Of a DNA stretch of 64,000 nucleotides, positions 8,875 to 17,184 are shown piece by piece (position 1 is the stretch's first letter; every line of letters begins with the position of its first letter). The translations under genes and the position numbers were made by a program. The notes under the pieces are model-generated. The model had not been told where the DNA came from. It did not search any database and was given only the letters and a program-made list of their open reading frames with translations. Source of the stretch: Streptomyces sp. NBC_01429 (lineage in GTDB: Bacteria; Actinomycetota; Actinomycetes; Streptomycetales; Streptomycetaceae); the NCBI RefSeq assembly GCF_036231945.1, contig NZ_CP109599.1, positions 1,240,001 through 1,304,000 of the forward strand, read 5' to 3'.

Positions 8875-9948
8875 TCAGCACTTCTCGCGCAGGGAGTGCA
8901 GATGCGCGGCCGACTTCCGGGCGAAGGCGAGCGAGTCCACCGGCTGGTCGTGCTCGACCTGCCAGTGGTGTGCGCGGCGGCCGTCGCGGGTCTTGTTCAC
9001 GGCCGAGATGAAGCGCTTGTAGTCGATGTCGCCGTCCCCGACGTCCACCATCCGGTAGCCGTCGCGGGCGGCGATGTCCTCGATCCCGTCCTTCACGTGG
9101 AAGAGCGGGTAGCGGTGGGGCTGCTTCAGGACGTAGCTCAGCGGGTCGAAGGGGGCGGGCCGGCCCTCGACGGTCCTGCTGAAGCGGAACTGGCCGGCGA
9201 ACGCCCAGTAGATGTCCATCTCCAGATAGACCAGGTTCGGATCGGTCTCGGCGAGCAGCACGTCGTAGAGGCGGACGTTCGGCTTGTCGGTGGCGAAGGA
9301 GAACTCCTCCGCGTGGTTGTGCTGGTAGAACTTCATGCCGCGCCGCTTGGCCGCGGCGCCGTAGGTGTTGAAGTCCGCGGCGGCCCGCTTCCAGGCGTCC
9401 ACGGTCGATCCGTAGCGGAACGGTCCGGAGGCCGTGCCGACGTGTTCGAGGCCGAGCGCCTGGGCGTCGTCCAGGACCTTGGTGAGGTTCTGCGCGAAGC
9501 TGTAGGCGCCGGGGTTGTTGTCGTCGTAGTAGTTGACGTGGCTGCCGATGCCCTTGAGGCCGTGGTCCCTGGCCAGCCGCTTGAGCTGCGGCAGTGTGAT
9601 CGCTCCGGCCTCGCCCTGGGTGTAGCCCGCGTACTCGATCTCGTCGTAGCCGAAGCGCTCCAGCTCGTCGAAGACCTTGGCGAAGCCGAGGGTGGAGACC
9701 TTGTCGCGCAGGGAGTAGAGCTGGACCCCGAGCCGGCCCGGGGTCAGGACGGGCTGTCCCTTGCCGGGACCGGTGCCGGTGCCGGGGCCGTGTCCGTGGC
9801 CGTGGCCGGACTGCGCGCCCTGGGCCGCCGCGGGGACGGCCGAGGCGCCCAGCAGGGCGGCGGCGGAGACACCGGCGGCCACACCGAGCATGCCGCGCCT
9901 GCTGAGCTGGTGCGCGAGTTCGGGGTCGGCTGACTTCTTGCGGCTCAT
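8875..9948 (-). CDS. Secreted sugar phosphate isomerase/epimerase-like TIM barrel (Tat signal)
   Basis: The protein has 357 residues. The N-terminus has a twin-arginine signal (SRRGMLG at residues 16-22, hydrophobic stretch, then an AAA-type cleavage region near residue 45). A Gly/His-rich linker follows, then an AP endonuclease 2/xylose-isomerase-like barrel from about residue 70 ('LGVQLYSLRDKV'). Putative metal ligands lie in 'FYQHNHAEEF', 'YLEMDIYW', 'LFHVKD' and 'WQVEHDQP'. It should act outside the membrane. It is the last gene of an eight-gene minus-strand operon, 45 bp after the phosphodiesterase-like gene, and is the only member with an export signal. That fits an ebo-type system moving a metabolite across the membrane. 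The substrate is unknown. Confidence 0.75.
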   Translation of the reverse strand: MSRKKSADPELAHQLSRRGMLGVAAGVSAAALLGASAVPAAAQGAQSGHGHGHGPGTGTGPGKGQPVLTPGRLGVQLYSLRDKVSTLGFAKVFDELERFGYDEIEYAGYTQGEAGAITLPQLKRLARDHGLKGIGSHVNYYDDNNPGAYSFAQNLTKVLDDAQALGLEHVGTASGPFRYGSTVDAWKRAAADFNTYGAAAKRRGMKFYQHNHAEEFSFATDKPNVRLYDVLLAETDPNLVYLEMDIYWAFAGQFRFSRTVEGRPAPFDPLSYVLKQPHRYPLFHVKDGIEDIAARDGYRMVDVGDGDIDYKRFISAVNKTRDGRRAHHWQVEHDQPVDSLAFARKSAAHLHSLREKC

Positions 9949-9993
9949 GTACGGAACTCCTTGTGTCGTGTGCTCGCCGTCGCGCAGCGGTGG

Positions 9994-11382
9994 TCAGCGC
10001 AGTCCGGCGAGCTGGAGGAGCAGGGACTTCACATCGGTGGCCGCCACGCGGTCACCGACGGCACGGGGGGTGGAACAGATGAGGAGCGGACCCTCGTCGT
10101 CGCTCCGCGGAAGGCGGCCGTGGCTGCCCCGGATGGGCGAGGGGTCCAGGGGGACGACGGCGAGGCGGTAGCGCATGCCGAGCTTCTTGCGGGCGATGGC
10201 CTTGGCCGCCTTGAGCCGTACGTAGGGGTCGAGGGGGTCCATGAACAGCTCGACGGGGTCGTAGCCGGGTTTGCGGTGGATCTCGACCAGTTGGGCGAAG
10301 TCGGGCGCCCGGTCGTCGTCCAGCCAGTAGTAGTACGTGAACCACGCGTCGGGTTCGGCGACGGCCACCAGCTCGCCCGAGCGGGGGTGGTCGAGTCCGT
10401 GGGCCTTCTTGCCCTCGTCGTCCAGGATCTCGTCGATCCCGGGGAGACCCGCGAGCGCCTCGCGGGTCGCCTCCAGATCCTCCGGGCGGCGTACGTAGAT
10501 GTGCGCGAGCTGGTGGTCGGCGACGGCGAAGGCACGGGAGGCCATGGGGTCGAGGTACTCCATGGAGTCCTGGGTGTGCACCTCCAGGAGCCCGGCCCTG
10601 CGCAGCGCGCGGTTGATGTCGACGGGCCGGGAGACCGGGGTGATGCCGTACTCGGAGAGCGCGACGACGGTACGGCCCTCGGCGGCGGCGTCGTCGAGGA
10701 GCGGGGCGACGACGGCGTCGAGGTCGGCGGCCGCGCGGTGGGAGCGCGGGTCGTCGGGGCCGAAGCGCTGGAGGTCGTAGTCGAGATGCGGGAGGTAGCA
10801 CAGGGCCAGATCGGGCTGCCGGGTCCGGATGATGTGCCGGGTGGCGTCCACGATCCACTGCGAGGAGACGAGGTCGGCGCCGGGTCCCCAGAAGTGGAAG
10901 AGGGGGAAGGTGCCGAGTTCCTCGGTGAGTTCGTCGTGCAGCTCGGGGGGCCGGGTGTAGCAGTCGGGTTCCTTGCGGCCGTCCGCGTAGTAGACGGGGC
11001 GCGGGGTGACGGTGTAGTCGGTGTCCGCGCCCATCGCGTACCACCAGCAGACGTTGGCGACGGTGTAGCCGGGGTGGACGCGGCGGGCGGCGTCCCAGAG
11101 CTTGTCCCCCGCGACCAGCCCGTTGTTCTGGCGCCAGAGCAGTACGTCCCCCAGCTCACGGAAGTACCAGCCGTTGCCGACGATGCCGTGCTCGGCGGGG
11201 AGCGTCCCGGTGAGGAAGGTGGACTGGGCGCTACAGGTGACGGCGGGCAGCACCGTGGTCAGCGGGGCCCGGGAGCCGGTGGCCGCCAGCTCCTTGAGAC
11301 GGGGCATGTGGCGGAGCAGCTGGGGGGTGAGGCCGACCACGTCGAGGACCAGCAGCGGCGTGGGGCTCGGGCTCTCGGTCAC
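9994..11382 (-). CDS. Alkaline phosphatase-fold phosphodiesterase-like protein (EboF-like)
   Basis: This 462-residue cytosolic protein has the type I phosphodiesterase/nucleotide pyrophosphatase fold. It has a metal-binding Asp in 'LLVLDVVG' (about 13) and the nucleophile region 'LPAVTCSAQSTFLTG' (about residues 45-59), then 'YLPHLDYDLQRFGP'. Where classical members have 'SDHG' this one has 'ALSEYGI', so one Asp and one His metal ligand are replaced by Glu and Tyr. It may therefore bind different metals or be non-hydrolytic. It starts with a GTG overlapping the EboE stop (GTGA at 11379-11382), so the two are co-translated. Phosphodiesterase-fold genes are regular members of ebo clusters. Confidence 0.75.
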   Translation of the reverse strand: MTESPSPTPLLVLDVVGLTPQLLRHMPRLKELAATGSRAPLTTVLPAVTCSAQSTFLTGTLPAEHGIVGNGWYFRELGDVLLWRQNNGLVAGDKLWDAARRVHPGYTVANVCWWYAMGADTDYTVTPRPVYYADGRKEPDCYTRPPELHDELTEELGTFPLFHFWGPGADLVSSQWIVDATRHIIRTRQPDLALCYLPHLDYDLQRFGPDDPRSHRAAADLDAVVAPLLDDAAAEGRTVVALSEYGITPVSRPVDINRALRRAGLLEVHTQDSMEYLDPMASRAFAVADHQLAHIYVRRPEDLEATREALAGLPGIDEILDDEGKKAHGLDHPRSGELVAVAEPDAWFTYYYWLDDDRAPDFAQLVEIHRKPGYDPVELFMDPLDPYVRLKAAKAIARKKLGMRYRLAVVPLDPSPIRGSHGRLPRSDDEGPLLICSTPRAVGDRVAATDVKSLLLQLAGLR

Positions 11383-12548
11383 GGCAGCTCCTTCAGGCCG
11401 AGGTCGATCAGCAGATCGCGGGCCAGGGTCAGTTCGGCGGCGATCCCGTCGGCGAGCCGGCCGCGCGAGCGGGGGCGCTGTTCGGCGGGGAGCGCCTGCC
11501 AGGTGTAGGTCTCGACCTCCAGATGGCGGGTCAGCGGGGCCGGCCCGCCGACGAGCCGGGTCAGCGCGTCCCGGAGTACGGGGAGGGTGGAGGTGAGCGG
11601 CGGGGCGGGCGGCGCGTGCAGCGGGACGTGGAAGTGGGAGCGCCAGGGTGTGTCGTCGGGCAGCGCGCCGCCGGCGAGGGCCTCGTCCAGGTCGTCGGTG
11701 CCGAGCAGCCCGGCGGCCGTGCGGGCCCGGGTCTGGTGCAGGAAGCGGGGTTCGGCGAAGGCGGCCAGCGCCTCGCGCACCTCGGGCAGGTGGGGCTGTT
11801 CGGCGTGCAGCGCGGCGGAGAGCTGGGCCTTGGGGATGGTGAGGTGGGCGGCGGCCAGCGCGTCCAGGGCGGTGGCGGGGTCCTCGAAGGAGGTGGCGAG
11901 ATGGCAGGTGTCGACGCAGACGCCGATGCGCCGCGCGGCGAGGTCGGTCAGCGGGCCGATGGCGTCGGCGGTGGTCTCGACGGTGCAGCCGGGCTCGGGC
12001 TCCAGGGCGATGCTGATGGACTTGCCGGTCAGCTCCTCCAGCGCGTCGAGCCGTTCGGCGAGGGTGGTCAGCGCCTTGCGGGCGGTGTCGGCCGCGGTGG
12101 AGTCCCAGGCGGTGCGCCAGCCGAGCGGGAGGGTGGAGACGGAGCCCTCGGTGACGTCGTCGGGCAGCAGCGCGGCCAGCAGCCGGGCGAGATCGCCGGT
12201 GTGCGCGAGCCGCTCGGGGTCGGCCCAGTCCGGCTTGTACACGCGGTACTTGACCTCTTCGGCGCCGAATCCCTCGTAGGGGAAGCCGTTGAGTGTGACG
12301 ACCTCCAGGCCGCGCCGGTCCAGCTCCGCCCGCAGCCCGCGCAGCGCCACCGGATCGTTGATCAGGGCCTTCGCGGCGTCCTTGGCGAGCCAGAGGCCGA
12401 TGCCGAGCCGGTCGCGGCCGAGGCGTCTGCGGACCGGTTCGCAGTGGTCGCGCAGTTGGCCGAGGACCCCTTCGAGGGTCTCGGCGGGGTGGACGTTGGT
12501 GCAGTACGCGAGGTGGACGGTGGAGCCGTCGGGGTGGCGGAAGCGCAT
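11379..12548 (-). CDS. eboE: Metabolite traffic protein EboE-like TIM-barrel protein
   Basis: This encodes 389 residues of xylose-isomerase-like TIM barrel without a signal peptide. It opens with 'VHLAYCTNVHPAETLEGVLGQL' (residues about 11-32), a characteristic start of EboE proteins. Further barrel motifs are 'LNGFPYEGFG', 'ISIALEPEPGC' and 'IGVCVDTCHLA', the last two carrying likely metal-binding Glu, Asp and His. A C-terminal 'HLEVETYTWQALP' motif is also typical. Cofactor and substrate are unknown; the family is tied to moving a metabolite precursor to the periplasm in cyanobacteria. The ATG lies 4 bp after the TatD-like stop, with a GTGA overlap at the far end. Confidence 0.78.
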   Translation of the reverse strand: MRFRHPDGSTVHLAYCTNVHPAETLEGVLGQLRDHCEPVRRRLGRDRLGIGLWLAKDAAKALINDPVALRGLRAELDRRGLEVVTLNGFPYEGFGAEEVKYRVYKPDWADPERLAHTGDLARLLAALLPDDVTEGSVSTLPLGWRTAWDSTAADTARKALTTLAERLDALEELTGKSISIALEPEPGCTVETTADAIGPLTDLAARRIGVCVDTCHLATSFEDPATALDALAAAHLTIPKAQLSAALHAEQPHLPEVREALAAFAEPRFLHQTRARTAAGLLGTDDLDEALAGGALPDDTPWRSHFHVPLHAPPAPPLTSTLPVLRDALTRLVGGPAPLTRHLEVETYTWQALPAEQRPRSRGRLADGIAAELTLARDLLIDLGLKELP

Positions 12549-12552
12549 GCGC

Positions 12553-13401
12553 TCACTCCCCGCCGCGCAGCACGGAGTTGCCCTCGTGGAGCGCCTCGGG
12601 GGCGGGAACGTCGAGCTGGAGCCGGCCGCTGAGTCCGTAGAAGGCGACGGGGTTGTGCCACAGGACCGTCTCGACGTCGTCCTCGCCGAATCCGGCCGCG
12701 AGCATCGCGTCGGCCACCTTGCGGGTCTTGAGCGGGTCGCTGTTGCCCCAGTCGGCGGCGGAGTTGACGAGCACCTTCTCGGTGCCGTGCTCCTTGAGGA
12801 CGGCGACCATCCGGTCCTCGTCCATCTTGGTGTCCGGGTAGATGGAGAAGCCGAGCCAACTGCCGCTCTGGGCGGCTTCCTTGACGGTCGTCTCGTTGAG
12901 GTGGTCGAGCAGGACCCGCTCGGGCGGCAGGGCGGACTCCCGTACGGCGTCGATGGTGCGGCGCAGCCCGGCGAGCTTGTCGCGGTGCGGGGTGTGGACG
13001 AGTGCGGGCAGGCCGTGGTCGGCGGCGAGCTGGAGCTGGGTGGCCAGGGCGGTGTCCTCGGCTGGGGTCATCGAGTCGTAGCCGATCTCGCCGACGGCGA
13101 CGACGCCGTCCTTGACCAGATAGCGGGGCAGTTCGTCCAGGACCGGCAGACAGCGCGGGTCGTTCGCCTCCTTGGGGTTGAGGGCGAGTGTGCAGTGGTG
13201 GGCGATGCCGTACTGGGCGGCGCGGAAGGGCTCCCAGCCGAGCAGCGCGTCGAAGTAGTCGAAGAAGCTGGCGGGCGAGGTGCGCGGCTGGCCGAGCCAG
13301 AAGGACGGTTCGACCAGGGCGCGGACTCCGGAGGCGTACATCGCCCGGTAGTCGTCGGTGGTGCGGGAGGTCATGTGGATGTGGGGGTCGAAGATGCGCA
13401 T
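12553..13401 (-). CDS. TatD-family metal-dependent hydrolase (ebo cluster)
   Basis: The 282-residue protein is an amidohydrolase-like TIM barrel. The first metal motif is 'FDPHIHMTSRT' (HxH at residues 7-9), then 'VVAVGEIGYDS', 'ALVHTPHRDK', 'VLLDHLNE' and 'KVLVNSAADWG' follow, the usual TatD-type order. The open frame runs on upstream to 13575, but similarity begins at ATG 13401. That ATG shares one base with the EboA stop (TGATG), which decides the start. TatD-type hydrolases are standing members of ebo operons. The substrate is unknown; DNase activity, known for some TatD proteins, should not be assumed. Confidence 0.78.
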   Translation of the reverse strand: MRIFDPHIHMTSRTTDDYRAMYASGVRALVEPSFWLGQPRTSPASFFDYFDALLGWEPFRAAQYGIAHHCTLALNPKEANDPRCLPVLDELPRYLVKDGVVAVGEIGYDSMTPAEDTALATQLQLAADHGLPALVHTPHRDKLAGLRRTIDAVRESALPPERVLLDHLNETTVKEAAQSGSWLGFSIYPDTKMDEDRMVAVLKEHGTEKVLVNSAADWGNSDPLKTRKVADAMLAAGFGEDDVETVLWHNPVAFYGLSGRLQLDVPAPEALHEGNSVLRGGE

Positions 13402-14060
13402 CAGGACTCCTCGCCGGTGAGATGCGACGCGTGGTGCAGGTCGGCGGGTACGGGACGCCCGGCGGCGGTGCGCTCGGCCGCGAAGTCGGCGAGCATCCGG
13501 GCCAGTTCGGCGTCGGCCCGGGCGCGTCGCGCCAGGCCGGCGACGGCGCCGAGGGGTACCCCGGTGAAGAGGCATTTGAGGATGGCGTGGCGCCAGGCGT
13601 GGGCGTCGAGATGGGCGGCGGCGTACGGGCCGACGGCGGCGGCGATCAGCCGGGTGTCGTTGGTCCGCAGGGCGTCCTCGACCAGCGGCAGCGCCTCGGG
13701 CCCCGGGATCCGGTCGGGCAGGGCGGACAGGACGGCCAGGCGCTCGGTGGCGGTGCCGCTCCGGTAGAGCCGGGTGAGGGTGACGGGCCCGGCGCCGGCC
13801 GCCGCCAGCAGCCGGGCGCGTACGGAGCCGGCCAGATCCGGACCGCAGTGCCGTCCGGCGGCGGCGAAGCGCAGCTCCCAGGCGGCGGCGTGGTCCTCGT
13901 CCGCACCGCGGACGGCCGCCGCCTCGGCCAGGGCCGCTTCGAGCCAGGACGCGGCGTCCGGGGGGAGCGGGGCGGCCAGGTCGTCGCGGGCCGGTGTGGG
14001 GCCGAGGTCCCCGCCGTCCGTCGGTGTGACGCCCTGCGGTGTCACGCCCTGCGGTGTCAT
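13401..14060 (-). CDS. eboA: EboA domain-containing protein
   Basis: This 219-residue alpha-helical protein lacks signal or membrane segments. The helical body runs from about residue 35 ('ASWLEAALAEAAAVRG') and has 'TLTRLYRSGTATERLAVLSALP', 'ALPLVEDALRTNDTRLIAAAVGPYAA' and 'AWRHAILKCLFTGVPL', which match the EboA pattern of helical repeats. Function is unknown. The ATG at 14058-14060 overlaps the preceding stop as ATGA. The first 12 residues come from a 15-bp tandem duplication (MTPQGVTPQGVTP), so the GTG of the second unit is an alternative start. The frame is open upstream but that part is a shadow of the neighbouring gene. Confidence 0.75.
   Translation of the reverse strand: MTPQGVTPQGVTPTDGGDLGPTPARDDLAAPLPPDAASWLEAALAEAAAVRGADEDHAAAWELRFAAAGRHCGPDLAGSVRARLLAAAGAGPVTLTRLYRSGTATERLAVLSALPDRIPGPEALPLVEDALRTNDTRLIAAAVGPYAAAHLDAHAWRHAILKCLFTGVPLGAVAGLARRARADAELARMLADFAAERTAAGRPVPADLHHASHLTGEES
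14023..14060. repeat. 15-bp tandem repeat at the eboA start
   Basis: GGTGTNACGCCCTGC occurs at 14023-14037 and 14038-14052, and begins again at 14053 (GGTGTCATGCCCT) where the start codon lies. On the minus strand each full unit encodes TPQGV and offers another GTG, so copy number changes only the N-terminus and start choice. Confidence 0.7.
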
Positions 14061-14902
14061 GCCCTCACCCCTGCCGTGCGGAGGAAGTCGAGCGACCGGC
14101 GGGCCATTTCGGGTCCCGCGTGCGAGTGGCGGGGCAGCTCGACGACGGTCAGGCCCTGGTATCCGGTGGCCGCGAGCGCGTCGAGGACCGGCGGGAAGTC
14201 GATCTCGCCGTCCCCGAACGGAAGGTGCTCGTGGACTCCGCGCCGCATGTCCTCGATCTGTACGTGGCGCAGCCAGGGCGCCGCCTCCCGCACGCAGTCG
14301 GCGGGCGACGCGGGCTCCAGGCACTGGCAGTGGCCGATGTCGAGGGTGAGGCCGAGCGGGTCGGGGTCGCCGAGGAGGTGTCTGAGCCGGTGGAAGTCGG
14401 CGAGGCAGGAGACGAGATGGCCGGGTTCCGGCTCGACGGCGAGCGGGATGTCGGCGGCGTCCGCCGCGTCGAGTACGGGTCCCATGGCCTCTTCGAGGCG
14501 CTTCCACGCGGTGTCGGGGTCCGTGCCTCGCGGGGTGATGCCGCTGAAGCAGTGCACGGCGTGCGCGCCGAGGTCGGCGGCCACCCGTACGGCGGTGACC
14601 AGCAGCGCGGTACGGGCGGCGCGGCCGTCGGGGTCCGGGTCCAGCAGGGTGGGGCCGTGTTTGCGGCGGGGGTCGAGGACATAGCGGGCGCCGGTCTCGA
14701 CGGTGACGTCGAGTCCCAGCTCCGCGAGGCGCCGGGCGACCCGCCGGGTGCGGTCGGGCAGGTCGGGGCCGAGCGGGTCGAGGTGCATGTGGTCGAGGGT
14801 CAGCCCGACCCCGTCGTAGCCGAGGTCGGCGAGCAGTGCGAGGGCGTCGTCCAGCCGCAGGTCCGTGAGCCCGTTGGTGCCGTAACCGAAACGCGGACTC
14901 AT
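14057..14902 (-). CDS. Sugar phosphate isomerase/epimerase-like TIM barrel (ebo operon)
   Basis: This is a 281-residue xylose-isomerase-like/AP endonuclease 2 barrel, apparently cytosolic. Motifs in order are 'GYGTNGLTDLRLDDAL' (6-21), 'DVTVETGARYVLDP', 'AVHCFSG', 'IPLAVEPEPGHLVS', 'LGLTLDIGHCQCL' and 'HVQIEDMRRGVHEHLPFGDGEIDF'. Glu, Asp and His residues sit in the usual divalent metal positions. It probably isomerises or epimerises a sugar or cyclitol, perhaps the product of the co-transcribed Ino1-like enzyme; that link is inference. The ATG at 14900-14902 overlaps the prenyltransferase stop (ATGA), which fixes the start despite an open frame to 15250. Confidence 0.72.
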   Translation of the reverse strand: MSPRFGYGTNGLTDLRLDDALALLADLGYDGVGLTLDHMHLDPLGPDLPDRTRRVARRLAELGLDVTVETGARYVLDPRRKHGPTLLDPDPDGRAARTALLVTAVRVAADLGAHAVHCFSGITPRGTDPDTAWKRLEEAMGPVLDAADAADIPLAVEPEPGHLVSCLADFHRLRHLLGDPDPLGLTLDIGHCQCLEPASPADCVREAAPWLRHVQIEDMRRGVHEHLPFGDGEIDFPPVLDALAATGYQGLTVVELPRHSHAGPEMARRSLDFLRTAGVRA

Positions 14903-15915
14903 GTCGGACTCACTCTCCGTGCGAGGGTACGGGCCAGTGGCACCAGCCCCATGACGCCGAGCGCGACCCCGGCCGCGCCGCCGCGCGCGGCCAGCGCGGC
15001 CTGGAGCGGGATCATCGCCCGGATGCCCCCACCGACGGCGCGCTGGGTGAGGGGCGGGGACGGATTGAGCGCCGCGTGCAGCAGGGGCCGCCCGGCGGTG
15101 CCCGCGTAGACGGCCGCCAGGGCGGTGGCGAGGGCGGTGCCGGCGGCGGCCCCGGGCACGGGTCCTGGTACGGGCACGCGTCCGGGTACGGGTACGGATC
15201 CGGGTGCCGGTGTGCCGCCCCGGGCCGGGCCGGGTGCCGAGGGGCGCCACCGTGCCACGGACGCGCCCAGCGCCCCCGTGACCGCGAGCGCGGCGAGCGG
15301 CGCGGCCGTCGATCCGCCCTGTGTCTCGCGGCGCGAGACGGTGGTGACGGCGACGGTGTGCGCGCCGAGCAGCGCGGCGGACGGCAGGGCGGAGCGGAGC
15401 CGTGCCGCGCCCGTAACGGCAGCCCCCGTCGCGGCGCCCGCGACAGTTGCCCGCGTCGCCGCGTCAGCCGTCGCCGTCGCCGTCGCGCCCAGCAGCAGGT
15501 CCAGCGCCCTGGCCGCGCCCATCGCCGCCGGGCCCGCCGGGGTGTGTTTGAGCCACAGGTCGTACGACCAGACCGTGGCCGCGAGGGCCGAGCCCACCAC
15601 CAGGGCGGGGCGGCCGGCGCGGGCGGCGAGGGCGAGGCCCGCCGCCGTCAGACCGCCCGCCGCCGCGAGGGCGGCCGGCGGGGAGATCCGGCCCGAGGGG
15701 ATCGGGCGGTGCGGGCGCTCGCGCGCGTCCTCCGCGCGGTCCGCCCAGTCGTTGAGCGCCATGCCCGCCTCGTACAGGCAGAGCGAGGCCCCCACGGCGA
15801 GCGCGGTGCCGCGGCCGGGCCGCAGCCCCGCGGCCGCCGCCCCCGCCAGGGCGTCGCCCGGGACCGTGAACAGGGCCGACACCCGCAGGAGTTCGGCCCA
15901 GGCGCGCGCGCTCAC
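14899..15915 (-). CDS. UbiA-family prenyltransferase (EboC/SCO3242-like)
   Basis: This 338-residue integral membrane protein has about eight hydrophobic segments and the Asp-rich motif NDWADRAED (residues 55-63, NDxxDxxxD), followed by 'RPHRPIPSGRIS', diagnostic of UbiA prenyltransferases. A Pro/Gly/Val-rich insert near residues 230-255 ('PVPG' repeats) separates the last helices, and I do not see an obvious second Asp-rich motif. It should attach an isoprenoid chain to a soluble acceptor, perhaps a cyclitol phosphate made by the gene before it. The GTG start overlaps the Ino1-like stop (GTGA at 15912-15915). The open frame upstream of that GTG is an antisense shadow. Confidence 0.8.
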   Translation of the reverse strand: MSARAWAELLRVSALFTVPGDALAGAAAAGLRPGRGTALAVGASLCLYEAGMALNDWADRAEDARERPHRPIPSGRISPPAALAAAGGLTAAGLALAARAGRPALVVGSALAATVWSYDLWLKHTPAGPAAMGAARALDLLLGATATATADAATRATVAGAATGAAVTGAARLRSALPSAALLGAHTVAVTTVSRRETQGGSTAAPLAALAVTGALGASVARWRPSAPGPARGGTPAPGSVPVPGRVPVPGPVPGAAAGTALATALAAVYAGTAGRPLLHAALNPSPPLTQRAVGGGIRAMIPLQAALAARGGAAGVALGVMGLVPLARTLARRVSPT

Positions 15916-17117
15916 CCGGTCTCCTCCGGGGCCTGTGCCACCGGCCCCAGCCGCCCGGCGAAGGACAGCAGCGCTTCGAACTGCTCGGCGAGCGCGGCCG
16001 GTCCGCCGTCCGGGTCCTTGAAGTAGAAGCCCAGCTCGGGCAGCGGCCCGCTCAGCCCGGCCTCGTGGGCGCGGGCCACCAGCCGGGCCAGATCGAGTAC
16101 GAGCGGCGCGGCGAGCGCCGAGTCGCACCCCTGCCAGATGGTCTGGAGGATCATGCGCGAGCCGAGGAACCCGTCGAAGGCGATGTGGTCCCAGGCGGTC
16201 TTCCAGTCGCCGAGGGCCGGAACGTCGTCGATGTGGACCTCGCCCTCGGGCGCCGCGCCCAGGGTGTCGGCGAGGACGCGCTCCTTGCCCGCGTTCTTGG
16301 CCGCCGCGGCGGCCGGGTCGGCCAGCGCCGCCCCGTCCCCGCCGCCCAGCAGGTTCGTGCCCGACCAGGCCCGTACGGACAGGGCGCGCTGGACGAACAT
16401 GGGGGCGAGTACGGAACGGAGCAGCGTCTGGCCTGTCTTGCCGTCGCGGCCCGCGTGGGGAAGTCCGCGGGCCTCGGCGGCGGCCATGAGGGGGCCGGTG
16501 CGCAGCCCGGTGGAGGGGGTGAAGTTGACGTACGGGCAGCCGGCCCGGACGGCGGCGGCCGCGTACAGCGAGCTGGCGGGCAGCCGTGGGTCGTCCGGTG
16601 CCGGGGTGGGTTCCGTGGAGGACAGATTGACGACGACCGTCCGGGCGACGCCGGTGCGCCGGGCGAAGTCGGTGAGGTCGTCGGCGAAGGAGGCGATGAT
16701 CTCCTCGTCGCTCCTGGTGTCGCCGGGGTGCGGTCCGCCGGCCCTGATCTCCCGGTCGGCCGCGTCGAGTTCGGTGTGGATCGCGGCGGTCAGACCGTAC
16801 GGCAGCACACCGGCGGCGGTCAGCGCCTCGGCGCGCTTGGGCAGCGGGCAGCTCGCGGTGTCGTGGCCGCCGAAGACGAGCGAGGAGAGCGCGGGGAGTG
16901 CGGCCCGGGCGAAGGGCGGGGTCTCGGTGACCATGCCCGTCGGGGGGTGGAGCCCGGCGGTGACCGCCGCGCATCCCGCGACGGCCGTCGTGGCGACGGA
17001 GCCGCGCGCTCCGACGAACCAGACTCCGGTGCGTACAGCGTGGGGTTCACTTCTGGTCGTCGTCCTGGGACCGGTCGTCGTCACGGGCTGCCTCCCTGCC
17101 AGTGTATGTAGGGACAT
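15912..17117 (-). CDS. Inositol-3-phosphate synthase-family protein (Ino1-like)
   Basis: This 401-residue NAD-dependent cyclase-type protein opens with the Rossmann motif 'VGARGSVATT' (residues 35-44) after a 30-residue hydrophilic lead. It retains 'VVNLSSTEPTP', 'YVNFTPSTG', 'AGRDGKTGQTLLRSVLAPM' and 'NLLGGGDG', all typical of myo-inositol-1-phosphate synthase. The family converts glucose 6-phosphate to inositol 3-phosphate. It is the first gene of the ebo-like operon and overlaps the prenyltransferase by GTGA. Elsewhere ebo clusters carry a dehydroquinate-synthase-like sugar cyclase (EboD), so this may be its functional replacement, a carbocycle former of a different fold. ATG 17117 lacks a strong ribosome site, and a later start is possible. 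Confidence 0.8.
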   Translation of the reverse strand: MSLHTLAGRQPVTTTGPRTTTRSEPHAVRTGVWFVGARGSVATTAVAGCAAVTAGLHPPTGMVTETPPFARAALPALSSLVFGGHDTASCPLPKRAEALTAAGVLPYGLTAAIHTELDAADREIRAGGPHPGDTRSDEEIIASFADDLTDFARRTGVARTVVVNLSSTEPTPAPDDPRLPASSLYAAAAVRAGCPYVNFTPSTGLRTGPLMAAAEARGLPHAGRDGKTGQTLLRSVLAPMFVQRALSVRAWSGTNLLGGGDGAALADPAAAAAKNAGKERVLADTLGAAPEGEVHIDDVPALGDWKTAWDHIAFDGFLGSRMILQTIWQGCDSALAAPLVLDLARLVARAHEAGLSGPLPELGFYFKDPDGGPAALAEQFEALLSFAGRLGPVAQAPEETG

Positions 17118-17184
17118 GAGGGGATGCGGATCTGGAGCTGGATGTCGAGGTCGATGTGCAGGCGGAGGTGGATCGGTGGGGGAC

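Noticed and set aside
12553..13401. DNase function for the TatD-like protein
   Set aside because: Operon context is ebo-like metabolite traffic; family membership alone does not show nuclease activity.
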